Shown here one piece after another: positions 1-11,687 of a stretch of DNA of 64,000 bases. Numbering within the stretch: position 1 is the first letter of the stretch; each line of letters starts with the position of its first letter. The stretch covers positions 124,001 to 188,000 of the forward strand of contig NW_026604428.1 in assembly GCF_024763615.1 (NCBI RefSeq), given 5' to 3'. Under the pieces are notes generated by a model. That model worked only from the letters and a program-made list of their open reading frames with translations, did not search any database and had not been told where the DNA came from. The stretch is from Phlebotomus papatasi (Eukaryota > Arthropoda > Insecta > Diptera > Psychodidae). Made by a program: the position numbers and the translations under genes.

Positions 1-3000
1 CTACCAATCAATTAATATCATTAGTTGAATTTTTTCTTGGAAAAATTCCCACCAAAAATCATCATGATCCCACCCTTGGGAGTTTTTTTTTAATTTTTTA
101 AAAATGCCAAAATCTGCTCTAGAAGCCGCAATTCTTAAAATTTCTCAACGAAAATCACATTAGAATACTTCAAATAATTCTACCAATCAATTAATATCAT
201 TAGTTGAATTATTTTCTTGGAAAAATTCCCACAAAAATCATCATGATCCCACCCTTGGGAGTTTTTTTTTTAATTTTTTAAAAATGCCAAAATCTGCTCT
301 AGAAACCGCAATTCTTAAAATTTCTCAATGAAAATCACATTAGAATACTTCAAATAATTCTATCAATCAATTAATATCATTAGTTGAATTATTTTCTTGG
401 AAAAATTCCCACAAAAATCATCATGATCCCACCCTTGGGAGTTTTTTTTTTAATTTTTTAAAAATGCCAAAATCTGCTCTAGAAACCGCAATTCTTAAAA
501 TTTCTCAATGAAAATCACATTAGAATACTTCAAATAATTCTACCAATCAATTAATATCATTAGTTGAATTTTTTTCTTGGAAAAATTCCCACCAAAAATC
601 ATCATGATCCCACCCTTGGGAGTTTTTTTTTTTTAATTTTTTAAAAATGCCAAAATCTGTTCTAGAAGCCGCAATTCTTAAAATTTCTCAATGAAAATCT
701 CATTAGAATACTTCAAATAATTCTACCAATCAATAAATATCATTAGTTGAATTTTTTTCTTGGAAAAATTCCCACCAAAACTCATCATGATCCCACCCTT
801 GGGAGTTTTTTTTTAATTTTTTAAAAATGCCAAAATCTGCTCTAGAAGCCGCAATTCTTAAAATTTCTCAATGAAAATCACATTAGAATACTTCAAATAA
901 TTCTACCAATCAATTAATATCATTAGTTGTATTATTTTCTTGGAAAAATTCCCACAAAAATCATCATGATCCCACCCTTGGGAGTTTTTTTTTTTAATTT
1001 TTAAAAATGCCAAAATCTGCTCTAGAAACCGCAATTCTTAAAATTTCTCAATGAAAATCACATTAGAATACTTCAAATAATTCTACCAATCAATTAATAT
1101 CATTAGTTGAATTTTTTTCTTGGAAAAATTCCCACCAAAACTCATCATGATCCCACCCTTGGGAGTTTTTTTTAATTTTTTAAAAATGCCAAAATCTGCT
1201 CTAGAAACCGCAATTCTTAAAATTTCTCAATGAAAATCACATTAGAATACTTCAAATAATTCTACCAATCAATTAATATCATTAGTTGAATTATTTTCTT
1301 GGAAAAATTCCCACAAAAATCATCATGATCCCACCCTTGGGAGTTTTTTTTAATTTTTTAAAAATGCGAAAATCTGCTCTAGAAACCGCAATTCTTAAAA
1401 TTTCTCAATGAAAATCACATTAGAATACTGCAAATAATTCTACCAATCAATTGATATCATTAGTTGAATTATTTTCTTGGAAAAATTCCCACAAAAATCA
1501 TCATGATCCCACCCTTGGGAGTTTTTTTTAATTATTTAAAAATGCCAAAATCTGCTCTAGAAACCGCAATTCTTAAAATTTCTCAATGAAAATCACATTA
1601 GAATACTTCAAATAATTCTACCAATCAATTAATATCATTAGTTGAATTTTTTTCTTGGAAAAATTCCCACCAAAAATCATCATGATCCCACCCTTGGGAG
1701 TTTTTTAATTTTTTAAAAATGCCAAAATCTGCTCTAAAAACCGCAATTCTTAAAATTTCTCAATGAAAATCACATTAGAATACTTCAAATAATTCTATCA
1801 ATCAATTAATATCATTAGTTGTATTATTTTGTTGGAAAAATTCCCACAAAAATCATCATGATCCCACCCTTGGGAGTTTTTTTTTTTAATTTTTTAAAAA
1901 TGCCAAAATCTGCTCTAGAAACCGCAATTCTTAAAATTTCTCAATGAAAATCACATTAGAATACTTCAAATAATTCTACCAATCAATTAATATCATTAGT
2001 TGAATTTTTTTCTTGGAAAAATTCCCACCAAAAATCATCATGATCCTACCCTTGGGAGTTTTTTTTTAATTTTTTAAAAATGCCAAAATCTGCTCTAGAA
2101 ACCGCAATTCTTAAAATTTCTCAATGAAAATCACATTAGAATACTTCAAATAATTCTACCAATCAATTAATATCATTAGTTGAATTTTTTTCTTGGAAAA
2201 ATTCCCACAAAAATCATCATGATCCCACCCTTGGGAGTTTTTTTTAATTTTTTAAAAATGCCAAAATCTGCTCTAGAAACCGCAATTCTTAAAATTTCTC
2301 AATGAAAATCACATTAGAATACTTCAAATAATTCTACCAATCAATTAATATCATTAGTTGAATTATTTTCTTGGAAAAATTCCCACCAAAACTCATCATG
2401 ATCCCACCCTTGGGAGTTTTTTTTTAATTTTTTAAAAATGCCAAAATCTGCTCTAGAAGCGGCAATTCTTAAAATTTCTCAATGAAAATCACATTAGAAT
2501 ACTTCAAATAATTCTACCAATCAATTAATATCATTAGTTGAATTTTTTTCTTGGAAAAATTCCCACCAAAACTCATCATGATCCCACCCTTGGGAGTTTT
2601 TTTTAATTTTTTAAAAATGCCAAAATCTGCTCTAGAAACCGCAATTCTTAAAATTTCTCAATGAAAATCACATTAGAATACTTCAAATAATTCTACCAAT
2701 CAATTAATATCATTAGTTGAAGTTTTTTCTTGGAAAAATTCCCACCAAAAATCATCATGATCCCACCCTTGGGAGTTTTTTTTTAATTTTTTAAAAATGC
2801 CAAAATCTGCTCTAGAAGCGGCAATTCTTAAAATTTCTCAATGAAAATCACATTATAATACTTCATATAATTCTACCAATCAATTAATATCATTAGTTTA
2901 ATTTTTTTCTTGGAAAAATTCCCACCAAAACTCATCATGATCCCACCCTTGGGAGTTTTTTTTAATTTTTTAAAAATGCCAAAATCTGCTCTAGAAGCCG

Positions 3001-3230
3001 CAATTCTTAAAATTTCTCAATGAAAATCACATTAGAATACTTCAAATAATTCTACCAATCAATTAATATCATTAGTTGAATTTTTTTGTTGGAAAAATTC
3101 CCACCAAAAATCATCATGATCCCACCCTTGGGAGTTTTTTTTAATTTTTTAAAAATGCCAAAATCTGCTCTAGAAACCGCAATTCTTAAAATTTCTCAAT
3201 GAAAATCACATTAGAATACTTCAAATAATT
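1..3230 (+). repeat. Diverged leading block of the array (18 monomers)
   Basis: Regular monomers related to the following 20-monomer repeat but in a reshuffled order. The first five monomers (tctcaacg; two gaattatttt copies; ctgttc with tctcatt; aataaatatc) parallel five monomers at about 5740-6640; the ctgttc marker at about 657 recurs at about 6393, 32 monomers later. Monomers at about 1975-3050 (cctaccc, gaagtttttt with tagaagcgg and attataa) resemble those at 3770-5200 but lack their tctcactg and ctcgg markers. Private variants include gttgtatt (about 930 and 1820), gcgaaaat (1367), aattgatatc (1450) and a gttgg form (1830). There is no gene. This looks like an older, more divergent relative of the next block. 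Confidence 0.75.
360..539 (+). repeat. Representative 180-bp monomer (reference for positions)
   Basis: Used here as the reference monomer; phase is arbitrary and starts at ctaccaatca or ctatcaatca. Order of landmarks: near-dyad around CAATTAATATCATTAGTTG (about bases 10-28); a T-rich step then CTTGGAAAAATTCCCAC (bases 37-53), with GGAA and TTCC arms; the 8-bp palindrome ATCATGAT; CCCTTGGG, a CCC/GGG pair with a 2-base spacer; a T tract of variable length; TAATTTTTTAAAAATG, containing the palindrome TTTTTAAAAA; TCTAGA (6-bp palindrome); the only CpG, in AACCGCAATT; then CTTAAAATTTC, CAATGAAAATCAC and TTAGAATACTTC. Composition is 32 C, 15 G and 133 A+T. The density of short dyads and A/T tracts is notable, but no protein-binding function can be assigned from sequence alone. 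Confidence 0.9.
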
Positions 3231-6200
3231 TTACCAATCAATTAATATCATTAGTTGAATTTTTTTCTTGGAAAAATTCCCACCAAAACTCATCATGATC
3301 CCACCCTTGGGAGTTTTTTAATTTTTTAAAAATGCCAAAATCTGCTCTAAAAACCGCAATTCTTAAAATTTCTCAATGAAAATCACATTAGAATACTTCA
3401 AATAATTCTATCAATCAATTAATATCATTAGTTGAATTTGTTTCTTGGAAAAATTCCCACAAAAATCATCATGATCCCACCCTTGGGAGTTTTTTTTAAT
3501 TTTTTAAAAATGCCAAAATCTGCTCTAGAAACCGCAATTCTTAAAATTTCTCAATGAAAATCACATTAGAATACTTCAAATAATTCTACCAATCAATTAA
3601 TATCATTAGTTGAATTTTTTTCTTGGAAAAATTCCCACCAAAACTCATCATGATCCCACCCTTGGGAGTTTTTTTTTAATTTTTTAAAAATGCCAAAATC
3701 TGCTCTAGAGAAACCGCAATTCTTAAAATTTCTCAATGAAAATCACATTAGAATACTTCAAATAATTCTACCAATCAATTAATATCATTAGTTGAATTTT
3801 TTTCTTGGAAAAATTCCCACCAAAACTCATCATGATCCTACCCTTGGGAGTTTTTTTTTAATTTTTTAAAAATGCCAAAATCTGCTCTAGAAACCGCAAT
3901 TCTTAAAATTTCTCAATGAAAATCACATTAGAATACTTCAAATAATTCTACCAATCAATTAATATCATTAGTTGAATTTTTTTCTTGGAAAAATTCCCAC
4001 AAAAATCATCATGATCCCACCCTTGGGAGTTTTTTTTAATTTTTTAAAAATGCCAAAATCTGCTCTAGAAACCGCAATTCTTAAAATTTCTCACTGAAAA
4101 TCACATTAGAATACTTCAAATAATTCTACCAATCAATTAATATCATTAGTTGAATTTTTTTCTCGGAAAAATTCCCACCAAAACTCATCATGATCCCACC
4201 CTTGGGAGTTTTTTTTTAATTTTTTAAAAATGCCAAAATCTGCTCTAGAAGCCGCAATTCTTAAAATTTCTCAATGAAAATCACATTAGAATACTTCAAA
4301 TAATTCTACCAATCAATTAATATCATTAGTTGAATTTTTTTCTTGGAAAAATTCCCACCAAAACTCATCATGATCCCACCCTTGGGAGTTTTTTTTAATT
4401 TTTTAAAAATGCCAAAATCTGCTCTAGAAACCGCAATTCTTAAAATTTCTCAATGAAAATCACATTAGAATACTTCAAATAATTCTACCAATCAATTAAT
4501 ATCATTAGTTGAAGTTTTTTCTTGGAAAAATTCCCACCAAAAATCATCATGATCCCACCCTTGGGAGTTTTTTTTTAATTTTTTAAAAATGCCAAAATCT
4601 GCTCTAGAAGCGGCAATTCTTAAAATTTCTCAATGAAAATCACATTATAATACTTCAAATAATTCTACCAATCAATTAATATCATTAGTTGAATTTTTTT
4701 CTTGGAAAAATTCCCACCAAAACTCATCATGATCCCACCCTTGGGAGTTTTTTAATTTTTTAAAAATGCCAAAATCTGCTCTAAAAACCGCAATTCTTAA
4801 AATTTCTCAATGAAAATCACATTAGAATACTTCAAATAATTCTATCAATCAATTAATATCATTAGTTGAATTATTTTCTTGGAAAAATTCCCACCAAAAC
4901 TCATCATGATCCCACCCTTGGGAGTTTTTTTTTAATTTTTTAAAAATGCCAAAATCTGCTCTAGAAGCGGCAATTCTTAAAATTTCTCAATGAAAATCAC
5001 ATTATAATACTTCAAATAATTCTACCAATCAATTAATATCATTAGTTGAAGTTTTTTCTTGGAAAAATTCCCACCAAAAATCATCATGATCCCACCCTTG
5101 GGAGTTTTTTTTAATTTTTTAAAAATGCCAAAATCTGCTCTAGAAACCGCAATTCTTAAAATTTCTCAATGAAAATCACATTATAATACTTCAAATAATT
5201 TTACCAATCAATTAATATCATTAGTTGAATTTTTTTCTTGGAAAAATTCCCACCAAAACTCATCATGATCCCACCCTTGGGAGTTTTTTAATTTTTTAAA
5301 AATGCCAAAATCTGCTCTAAAAACCGCAATTCTTAAAATTTCTCAATGAAAATCACATTAGAATACTTCAAATAATTCTATCAATCAATTAATATCATTA
5401 GTTGAATTATTTTCTTGGAAAAATTCCCACAAAAATCATCATGATCCCACCCTTGGGAGTTTTTTTTTAATTTTTTAAAAATGCCAAAATCTGCTCTAGA
5501 AACCGCAATTCTTAAAATTTCTCAATGAAAATCACATTAGAATACTTCAAATAATTCTACCAATCAATTAATATCATTAGTTGAATTATTTTCTTGGAAA
5601 AATTCCCACCAAAAATCATCATGACCCCACCCTTGGAAGGTTTTTTTTAATTTTTTAAAAATGCCAAAATCTGCTCTAGAAACCGCAATTCTTAAAATTT
5701 CTCAATGAAAATCACATTAGAATACTTCAAATAATTCTACCAATCAATTAATATCATTAGTTGAATTTTTTTCTTGGAAAAATTCCCACCAAAAATCATC
5801 ATGATCCCACCCTTGGGAGTTTTTTTTTAATTTTTTAAAAATGCCAAAATCTGCTCTAGAAGCCGCAATTCTTAAAATTTCTCAACGAAAATCACATTAG
5901 AATACTTCAAATAATTCTACCAATCAATTAATATCATTAGTTGAATTATTTTCTTGGAAAAATTCCCACAAAAATCATCATGATCCCACCCTTGGGAGTT
6001 TTTTTTAATTTTTTAAAAATGCCAAAATCTGCTCTAAAAACCGCAATTCTTAAAATTTCTCAATGAAAATCACATTAGAATACTTCAAATAATTCTACCA
6101 ATCAATTAATATCATTAGTTGAATTATTTTCTTGGAAAAATTCCCACAAAAATCATCATGATCCCACCCTTGGGAGTTTTTTTTTTTTAATTTTTTAAAA

Positions 6201-6816
6201 ATGCCAAAATCTGCTCTAGAAACCGCAATTCTTAAAATTTCTCAATGAAAATCACATTAGAATACTTCAAATAATTCTACCAATCAATTAATATCATTAG
6301 TTGAATTTTTTTCTTGGAAAAATTCCCACCAAAAATCATCATGATCCCACCCTTGGGAGTTTTTTTTTTTAATTTTTTAAAAATGCCAAAATCTGTTCTA
6401 GAAGCCGCAATTCTTAAAATTTCTCAATGAAAATCTCATTAGAATACTTCAAATAATTCTACCAATCAATAAATATCATTAGTTGAATTTTTTTCTTGGA
6501 AAAATTCCCACCAAAAATCATCATGATCCCACCCTTGGGAGTTTTTTTTAATTTTTTAAAAATGCCAAAATCTGCTCTAGAAACCGCAATTCTTAAAATT
6601 TCTCAATGAAAATCACATTAGAATACTTCAAATAATTTTACCAATCAATTAATATCATTAGTTGAATTTTTTTCTTGGAAAAATTCCCACCAAAAATCAT
6701 CATGATCCCACCCTTGGGAGTTTTTTTTAATTTTTTAAAAATGCCAAAATCTGCTCTAGAAACCGCAATTCTTAAAATTTCTCAATGAAAATCACATTAG
6801 AATACTTCAAATAATT
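3231..6816 (+). repeat. 20-monomer higher-order repeat, copy 1 (3586 bp)
   Basis: Twenty monomers with a distinctive order: ttacc with short T tract and tctaaaaacc; ctatc with gaatttgttt; a copy with an extra GA (tctagagaaacc, about 3706); cctaccc (3837); tctcactg (4091); ctcgg (4163); gaagtttttt with tagaagcgg; short T; tagaagcgg; gaagtttttt; ttacc short T; gaccccacccttggaagg (about 5623); tctcaacg (about 5883); ctgttc with tctcatt (about 6393). The same order resumes at 6817. Marker offsets of 3584-3586 bp between copies show a segmental tandem duplication of exactly 20 monomers. Confidence 0.88.
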
Positions 6817-9800
6817 TTACCAATCAATTAATATCATTAGTTGAATTTTTTTCTTGGAAAAATTCCCACCAAAACTCATCATGATCCCACCCTTGGGAGT
6901 TTTTTAATTTTTTAAAAATGCCAAAATCTGCTCTAAAAACCGCAATTCTTAAAATTTCTCAATGAAAATCACATTAGAATACTTCAAATAATTCTATCAA
7001 TCAATTAATATCATTAGTTGAATTTGTTTCTTGGAAAAATTCCCACAAAAATCATCATGATCCCACCCTTGGGAGTTTTTTTTAATTTTTTAAAAATGCC
7101 AAAATCTGCTCTAGAAACCGCAATTCTTAAAATTTCTCAATGAAAATCACATTAGAATACTTCAAATAATTCTACCAATCAATTAATATCATTAGTTGAA
7201 TTTTTTTCTTGGAAAAATTCCCACCAAAACTCATCATGATCCCACCCTTGGGAGTTTTTTTTTAATTTTTTAAAAATGCCAAAATCTGCTCTAGAAACCG
7301 CAATTCTTAAAATTTCTCAATGAAAATCACATTAGAATACTTCAAATAATTCTACCAATCAATTAATATCATTAGTTGAATTTTTTTCTTGGAAAAATTC
7401 CCACCAAAACTCATCATGATCCTACCCTTGGGAGTTTTTTTTTAATTTTTTAAAAATGCCAAAATCTGCTCTAGAAACCGCAATTCTTAAAATTTCTCAA
7501 TGAAAATCACATTAGAATACTTCAAATAATTCTACCAATCAATTAATATCATTAGTTGAATTTTTTTCTTGGAAAAATTCCCACAAAAATCATCATGATC
7601 CCACCCTTGGGAGTTTTTTTTAATTTTTTAAAAATGCCAAAATCTGCTCTAGAAACCGCAATTCTTAAAATTTCTCACTGAAAATCACATTAGAATACTT
7701 CAAATAATTCTACCAATCAATTAATATCATTAGTTGAATTTTTTTCTCGGAAAAATTCCCACCAAAACTCATCATGATCCCACCCTTGGGAGTTTTTTTT
7801 TAATTTTTTAAAAATGCCAAAATCTGCTCTAGAAGCCGCAATTCTTAAAATTTCTCAATGAAAATCACATTAGAATACTTCAAATAATTCTACCAATCAA
7901 TTAATATCATTAGTTGAATTTTTTTCTTGGAAAAATTCCCACCAAAACTCATCATGATCCCACCCTTGGGAGTTTTTTTTAATTTTTTAAAAATGCCAAA
8001 ATCTGCTCTAGAAACCGCAATTCTTAAAATTTCTCAATGAAAATCACATTAGAATACTTCAAATAATTCTACCAATCAATTAATATCATTAGTTGAAGTT
8101 TTTTCTTGGAAAAATTCCCACCAAAAATCATCATGATCCCACCCTTGGGAGTTTTTTTTTAATTTTTTAAAAATGCCAAAATCTGCTCTAGAAGCGGCAA
8201 TTCTTAAAATTTCTCAATGAAAATCACATTATAATACTTCAAATAATTCTACCAATCAATTAATATCATTAGTTGAATTTTTTTCTTGGAAAAATTCCCA
8301 CCAAAACTCATCATGATCCCACCCTTGGGAGTTTTTTAATTTTTTAAAAATGCCAAAATCTGCTCTAAAAACCGCAATTCTTAAAATTTCTCAATGAAAA
8401 TCACATTAGAATACTTCAAATAATTCTATCAATCAATTAATATCATTAGTTGAATTATTTTCTTGGAAAAATTCCCACCAAAACTCATCATGATCCCACC
8501 CTTGGGAGTTTTTTTTTAATTTTTTAAAAATGCCAAAATCTGCTCTAGAAGCGGCAATTCTTAAAATTTCTCAATGAAAATCACATTATAATACTTCAAA
8601 TAATTCTACCAATCAATTAATATCATTAGTTGAAGTTTTTTCTTGGAAAAATTCCCACCAAAAATCATCATGATCCCACCCTTGGGAGTTTTTTTTAATT
8701 TTTTAAAAATGCCAAAATCTGCTCTAGAAACCTTAAAATTTTTAAAAATGCCAAAATCTGCTCTAGAAACCGCAATTCTTAAAATTTCTCAATGAAAATC
8801 ACATTATAATACTTCAAATAATTTTACCAATCAATTAATATCATTAGTTGAATTTTTTTCTTGGAAAAATTCCCACCAAAACTCATCATGATCCCACCCT
8901 TGGGAGTTTTTTAATTTTTTAAAAATGCCAAAATCTGCTCTAAAAACCGCAATTCTTAAAATTTCTCAATGAAAATCACATTAGAATACTTCAAATAATT
9001 CTATCAATCAATTAATATCATTAGTTGAATTATTTTCTTGGAAAAATTCCCACAAAAATCATCATGATCCCACCCTTGGGAGTTTTTTTTTAATTTTTTA
9101 AAAATGCCAAAATCTGCTCTAGAAACCGCAATTCTTAAAATTTCTCAATGAAAATCACATTAGAATACTTCAAATAATTCTACCAATCAATTAATATCAT
9201 TAGTTGAATTATTTTCTTGGAAAAATTCCCACCAAAAATCATCATGACCCCACCCTTGGAAGGTTTTTTTTAATTTTTTAAAAATGCCAAAATCTGCTCT
9301 AGAAACCGCAATTCTTAAAATTTCTCAATGAAAATCACATTAGAATACTTCAAATAATTCTACCAATCAATTAATATCATTAGTTGAATTTTTTTCTTGG
9401 AAAAATTCCCACCAAAAATCATCATGATCCCACCCTTGGGAGTTTTTTTTTAATTTTTTAAAAATGCCAAAATCTGCTCTAGAAGCCGCAATTCTTAAAA
9501 TTTCTCAACGAAAATCACATTAGAATACTTCAAATAATTCTACCAATCAATTAATATCATTAGTTGAATTATTTTCTTGGAAAAATTCCCACAAAAATCA
9601 TCATGATCCCACCCTTGGGAGTTTTTTTTAATTTTTTAAAAATGCCAAAATCTGCTCTAAAAACCGCAATTCTTAAAATTTCTCAATGAAAATCACATTA
9701 GAATACTTCAAATAATTCTACCAATCAATTAATATCATTAGTTGAATTATTTTCTTGGAAAAATTCCCACAAAAATCATCATGATCCCACCCTTGGGAGT

Positions 9801-9899
9801 TTTTTTTTTTTAATTTTTTAAAAATGCCAAAATCTGCTCTAGAAACCGCAATTCTTAAAATTTCTCAATGAAAATCACATTAGAATACTTCAAATAATT
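6817..9899 (+). repeat. 20-monomer higher-order repeat, copy 2 (17 monomers, with 39-bp insertion)
   Basis: Repeats copy 1 marker for marker: gaatttgttt (about 7022), cctaccc (7421), tctcactg (7675), ctcgg, gaagtttttt, gaccccacccttggaagg (9246) and tctcaacg. The offset is 3584 bp up to about 8700, then 3623 bp, the difference being a 39-bp insertion at 8733-8771. The extra GA of copy 1 is absent here. The copy breaks off at 9900, where a ttacc monomer with atgacaaaatc replaces the expected ctgttc monomer, which probably marks a recombination junction. Confidence 0.88.
8702..8772 (+). repeat. 39-bp internal duplication inside one monomer
   Basis: The stretch starting tttaaaaatgcc at 8702 runs to gaaacc at 8732, is followed by ttaaaatt (8733-8740), and then starts again as tttaaaaatgcc at 8741 and runs normally into accgcaattc. 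The filler ttaaaatt matches the normal downstream cttaaaattt with gcaattc skipped. This looks like a forward skip followed by a backward jump within A/T microhomology. The equivalent monomer of copy 1 (near 5150) lacks it, so it arose after the 20-monomer duplication. Confidence 0.85.
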
Positions 9900-10432
9900 T
9901 TACCAATCAATTAATATCATTAGTTGAATTTTTTTCTTGGAAAAATTCCCACCAAAACTCATCATGATCCCACCCTTGGGAGTTTTTTAATTTTTAAAAA
10001 ATGACAAAATCTGCTCTAAAAACCGCAATTCTTAAAATTTCTCAATGAAAATCACATTAGAATACTTCAAATAATTCTATCAATCAATTAATATCATTAG
10101 TTGAATTTTTTCTTGGAAAAATTCCCACCAAAAATCATCATGATCCCACCCTTGGGAGTTTTTTAATTTTTAAAAAATGACAAAATCTGCTCTAAAAACC
10201 GCAATTCTTAAAATTTCTCAATGAAAATCACATTAGAATACTTCAAATAATTCTATCAATCAATTAATATCATTAGTTGAATTATTTTCTTGGAAAAATT
10301 CCCACAAAAATCATCATGATCCCACCCTTGGGAGTTTTTTTTTTAATTTTTTAAAAATGCCAAAATCTGCTCTAGAAACCGCAATTCTTAAAATTTCTCA
10401 ATGAAAATCACATTAGAATACTTCAAATAATT

Positions 10433-11330
10433 CTACCAATCAATTAATATCATTAGTTGAATTTTTTCTTGGAAAAATTCCCACCAAAAATCATCATGAT
10501 CCCACCCTTGGGAGTTTTTTAATTTTTAAAAAATGACAAAATCTGCTCTAAAAACCGCAATTCTTAAAATTTCTCAATGAAAATCACATTAGAATACTTC
10601 AAATAATTCTACCAATCAATTAATATCATTAGTTGAATTATTTTCTTGGAAAAATTCCCACAAAAATCATCATGATCCCACCCTTGGGAGTTTTTTTTAA
10701 TTTTTTAAAAATGCCAAAATCTGCTCTAGAAACCGCAATTCTTAAAATTTCTCAATGAAAATCACATTAGAATACTTCAAATAATTCTATCAATCAATTA
10801 ATATCATTAGTTGAATTATTTTCTTGGAAAAATTCCCACAAAAATCATCATGATCCCACCCTTGGGAGTTTTTTTTTTTTTTTTTTTAGAAATGCCAAAA
10901 TCTGCTCTAGGAACCGCAATTCTTAAAATTTCTCAATGAAAATCACATTAGAATACTTCAAATAATTCTACCAATCAATTAATACCATTAGTTGAATTTT
11001 TTTCTTGGAAAAATTCCCACCAAAACTCATCATGATCCCACCCTTGGGAGTTTTTTTTTTAATTTTTTAAAAATGCCAAAATCTCCTCTAGAAACCGCAA
11101 TTCTTAAAATTTCTCAATGAAAATCACATTAGAATACTTCAAATAATTCTACCAATCAATTAATATCATTAGTTGAATTTTTTTCTTGGAAAAATTCCCA
11201 CCAAAACTCATCATGATCCCACCCTTGGGAGTTTTTTTTTTTAATTTTTTAAAAATGCCAAAATCTCCCCTAGAAACCGCAATTCTTAAAATTTCTCAAT
11301 GGAAATCACATTAGAATACTTCAAATAATT
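10433..11330 (+). repeat. 5-monomer segment, copy 1 of a 27-monomer offset pair (898 bp)
   Basis: Five monomers in the order atgacaaaatc short T; gaattatttt; tctaggaacc with long T tract; aataccatt (10981) with ctcctc; ctcccc (11265). The same five recur at 15279-16176 with equal total length (898 bp). Offsets are 4845-4846 bp, which is 27 monomers. The shared aataccatt and ctcccc changes occur only in this pair, so common descent by duplication is well supported. Confidence 0.87.
10869..10887 (+). repeat. Poly-T tract of 19, longest in its neighbourhood
   Basis: After cttgggag a run of 19 T leads directly into agaaatgcc. The usual TAATT interruption is lost, so two T tracts have merged. In most monomers the same tract is 6 to 12 T followed by TAATTTTTTAAAAATG. 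The equivalent monomer of the duplicate, near 15715-15732, has a T tract interrupted by one A. Confidence 0.9.
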
Positions 11331-11687
11331 CTACCAATCAATTAATATCATTAGTTGAATTTTTTTCTTGGAAAAATTCCCACCAAAACTCATCATGATC
11401 CCACCCTTGGGAGTTTTTTTTAATTTTTTAAAAATGCCAAAATCTGCTCTAGAAGCCGCAATTCTTAAAATTTCTCAATGAAAATCACATTAGAATACTT
11501 CAAATAATTCTATCAATCAATTAATATCATTAGTTGAATTATTTTCTTGGAAAAATTCCCACAAAAATCATCATGATCCCACCCTTGGGAGTTTTTTTTA
11601 ATTTTTTAAAAATGCCAAAATCTGCTCTAGAAACCGCAATTCTTAAAATTTCTCAATGAAAATCACATTAGAATACTTCAAATAATT

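Larger units (their letters stand above)
9900..11687 (+). repeat. Block of atgacaaaatc and tctaggaacc monomers (10 monomers)
   Basis: Three short-tract monomers carry aaaaaatgacaaaatc with tctaaaaacc (about 10000, 10170 and 10530), each but the last followed by a ctatc monomer. Then comes a monomer with a 19-T tract and tctaggaacc, an aataccatt monomer (10981), and copies with ctcctc and ctcccc in place of ctgctc. This set of variants is absent upstream and becomes common after 15 kb, so this block is the first appearance in the window of a second monomer subfamily group. Confidence 0.8.

Noticed and set aside
395..412. Heat-shock element or STAT-type site in TTCTTGGAAAAATTC
   Set aside because: The TTC and GAA blocks are spaced by three bases, not the two needed for a heat-shock element. 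TTCNNNGAA fits a STAT-type pattern but is too short and too common in A/T-rich DNA to be evidence.
420..455. Rho-independent terminator: CCCTTGGG followed by a T tract
   Set aside because: The stem is only three base pairs with a two-base spacer and the context is a eukaryotic satellite, so a bacterial terminator reading is not credible.
1800..1860. CENP-B box like motif at gttggaaaaattccc forms (1830, 3087, 63729)
   Set aside because: The TTGGAA part resembles the box, but the required CGGG at the 3' side is AATT here and the TTCG core is TTTG.
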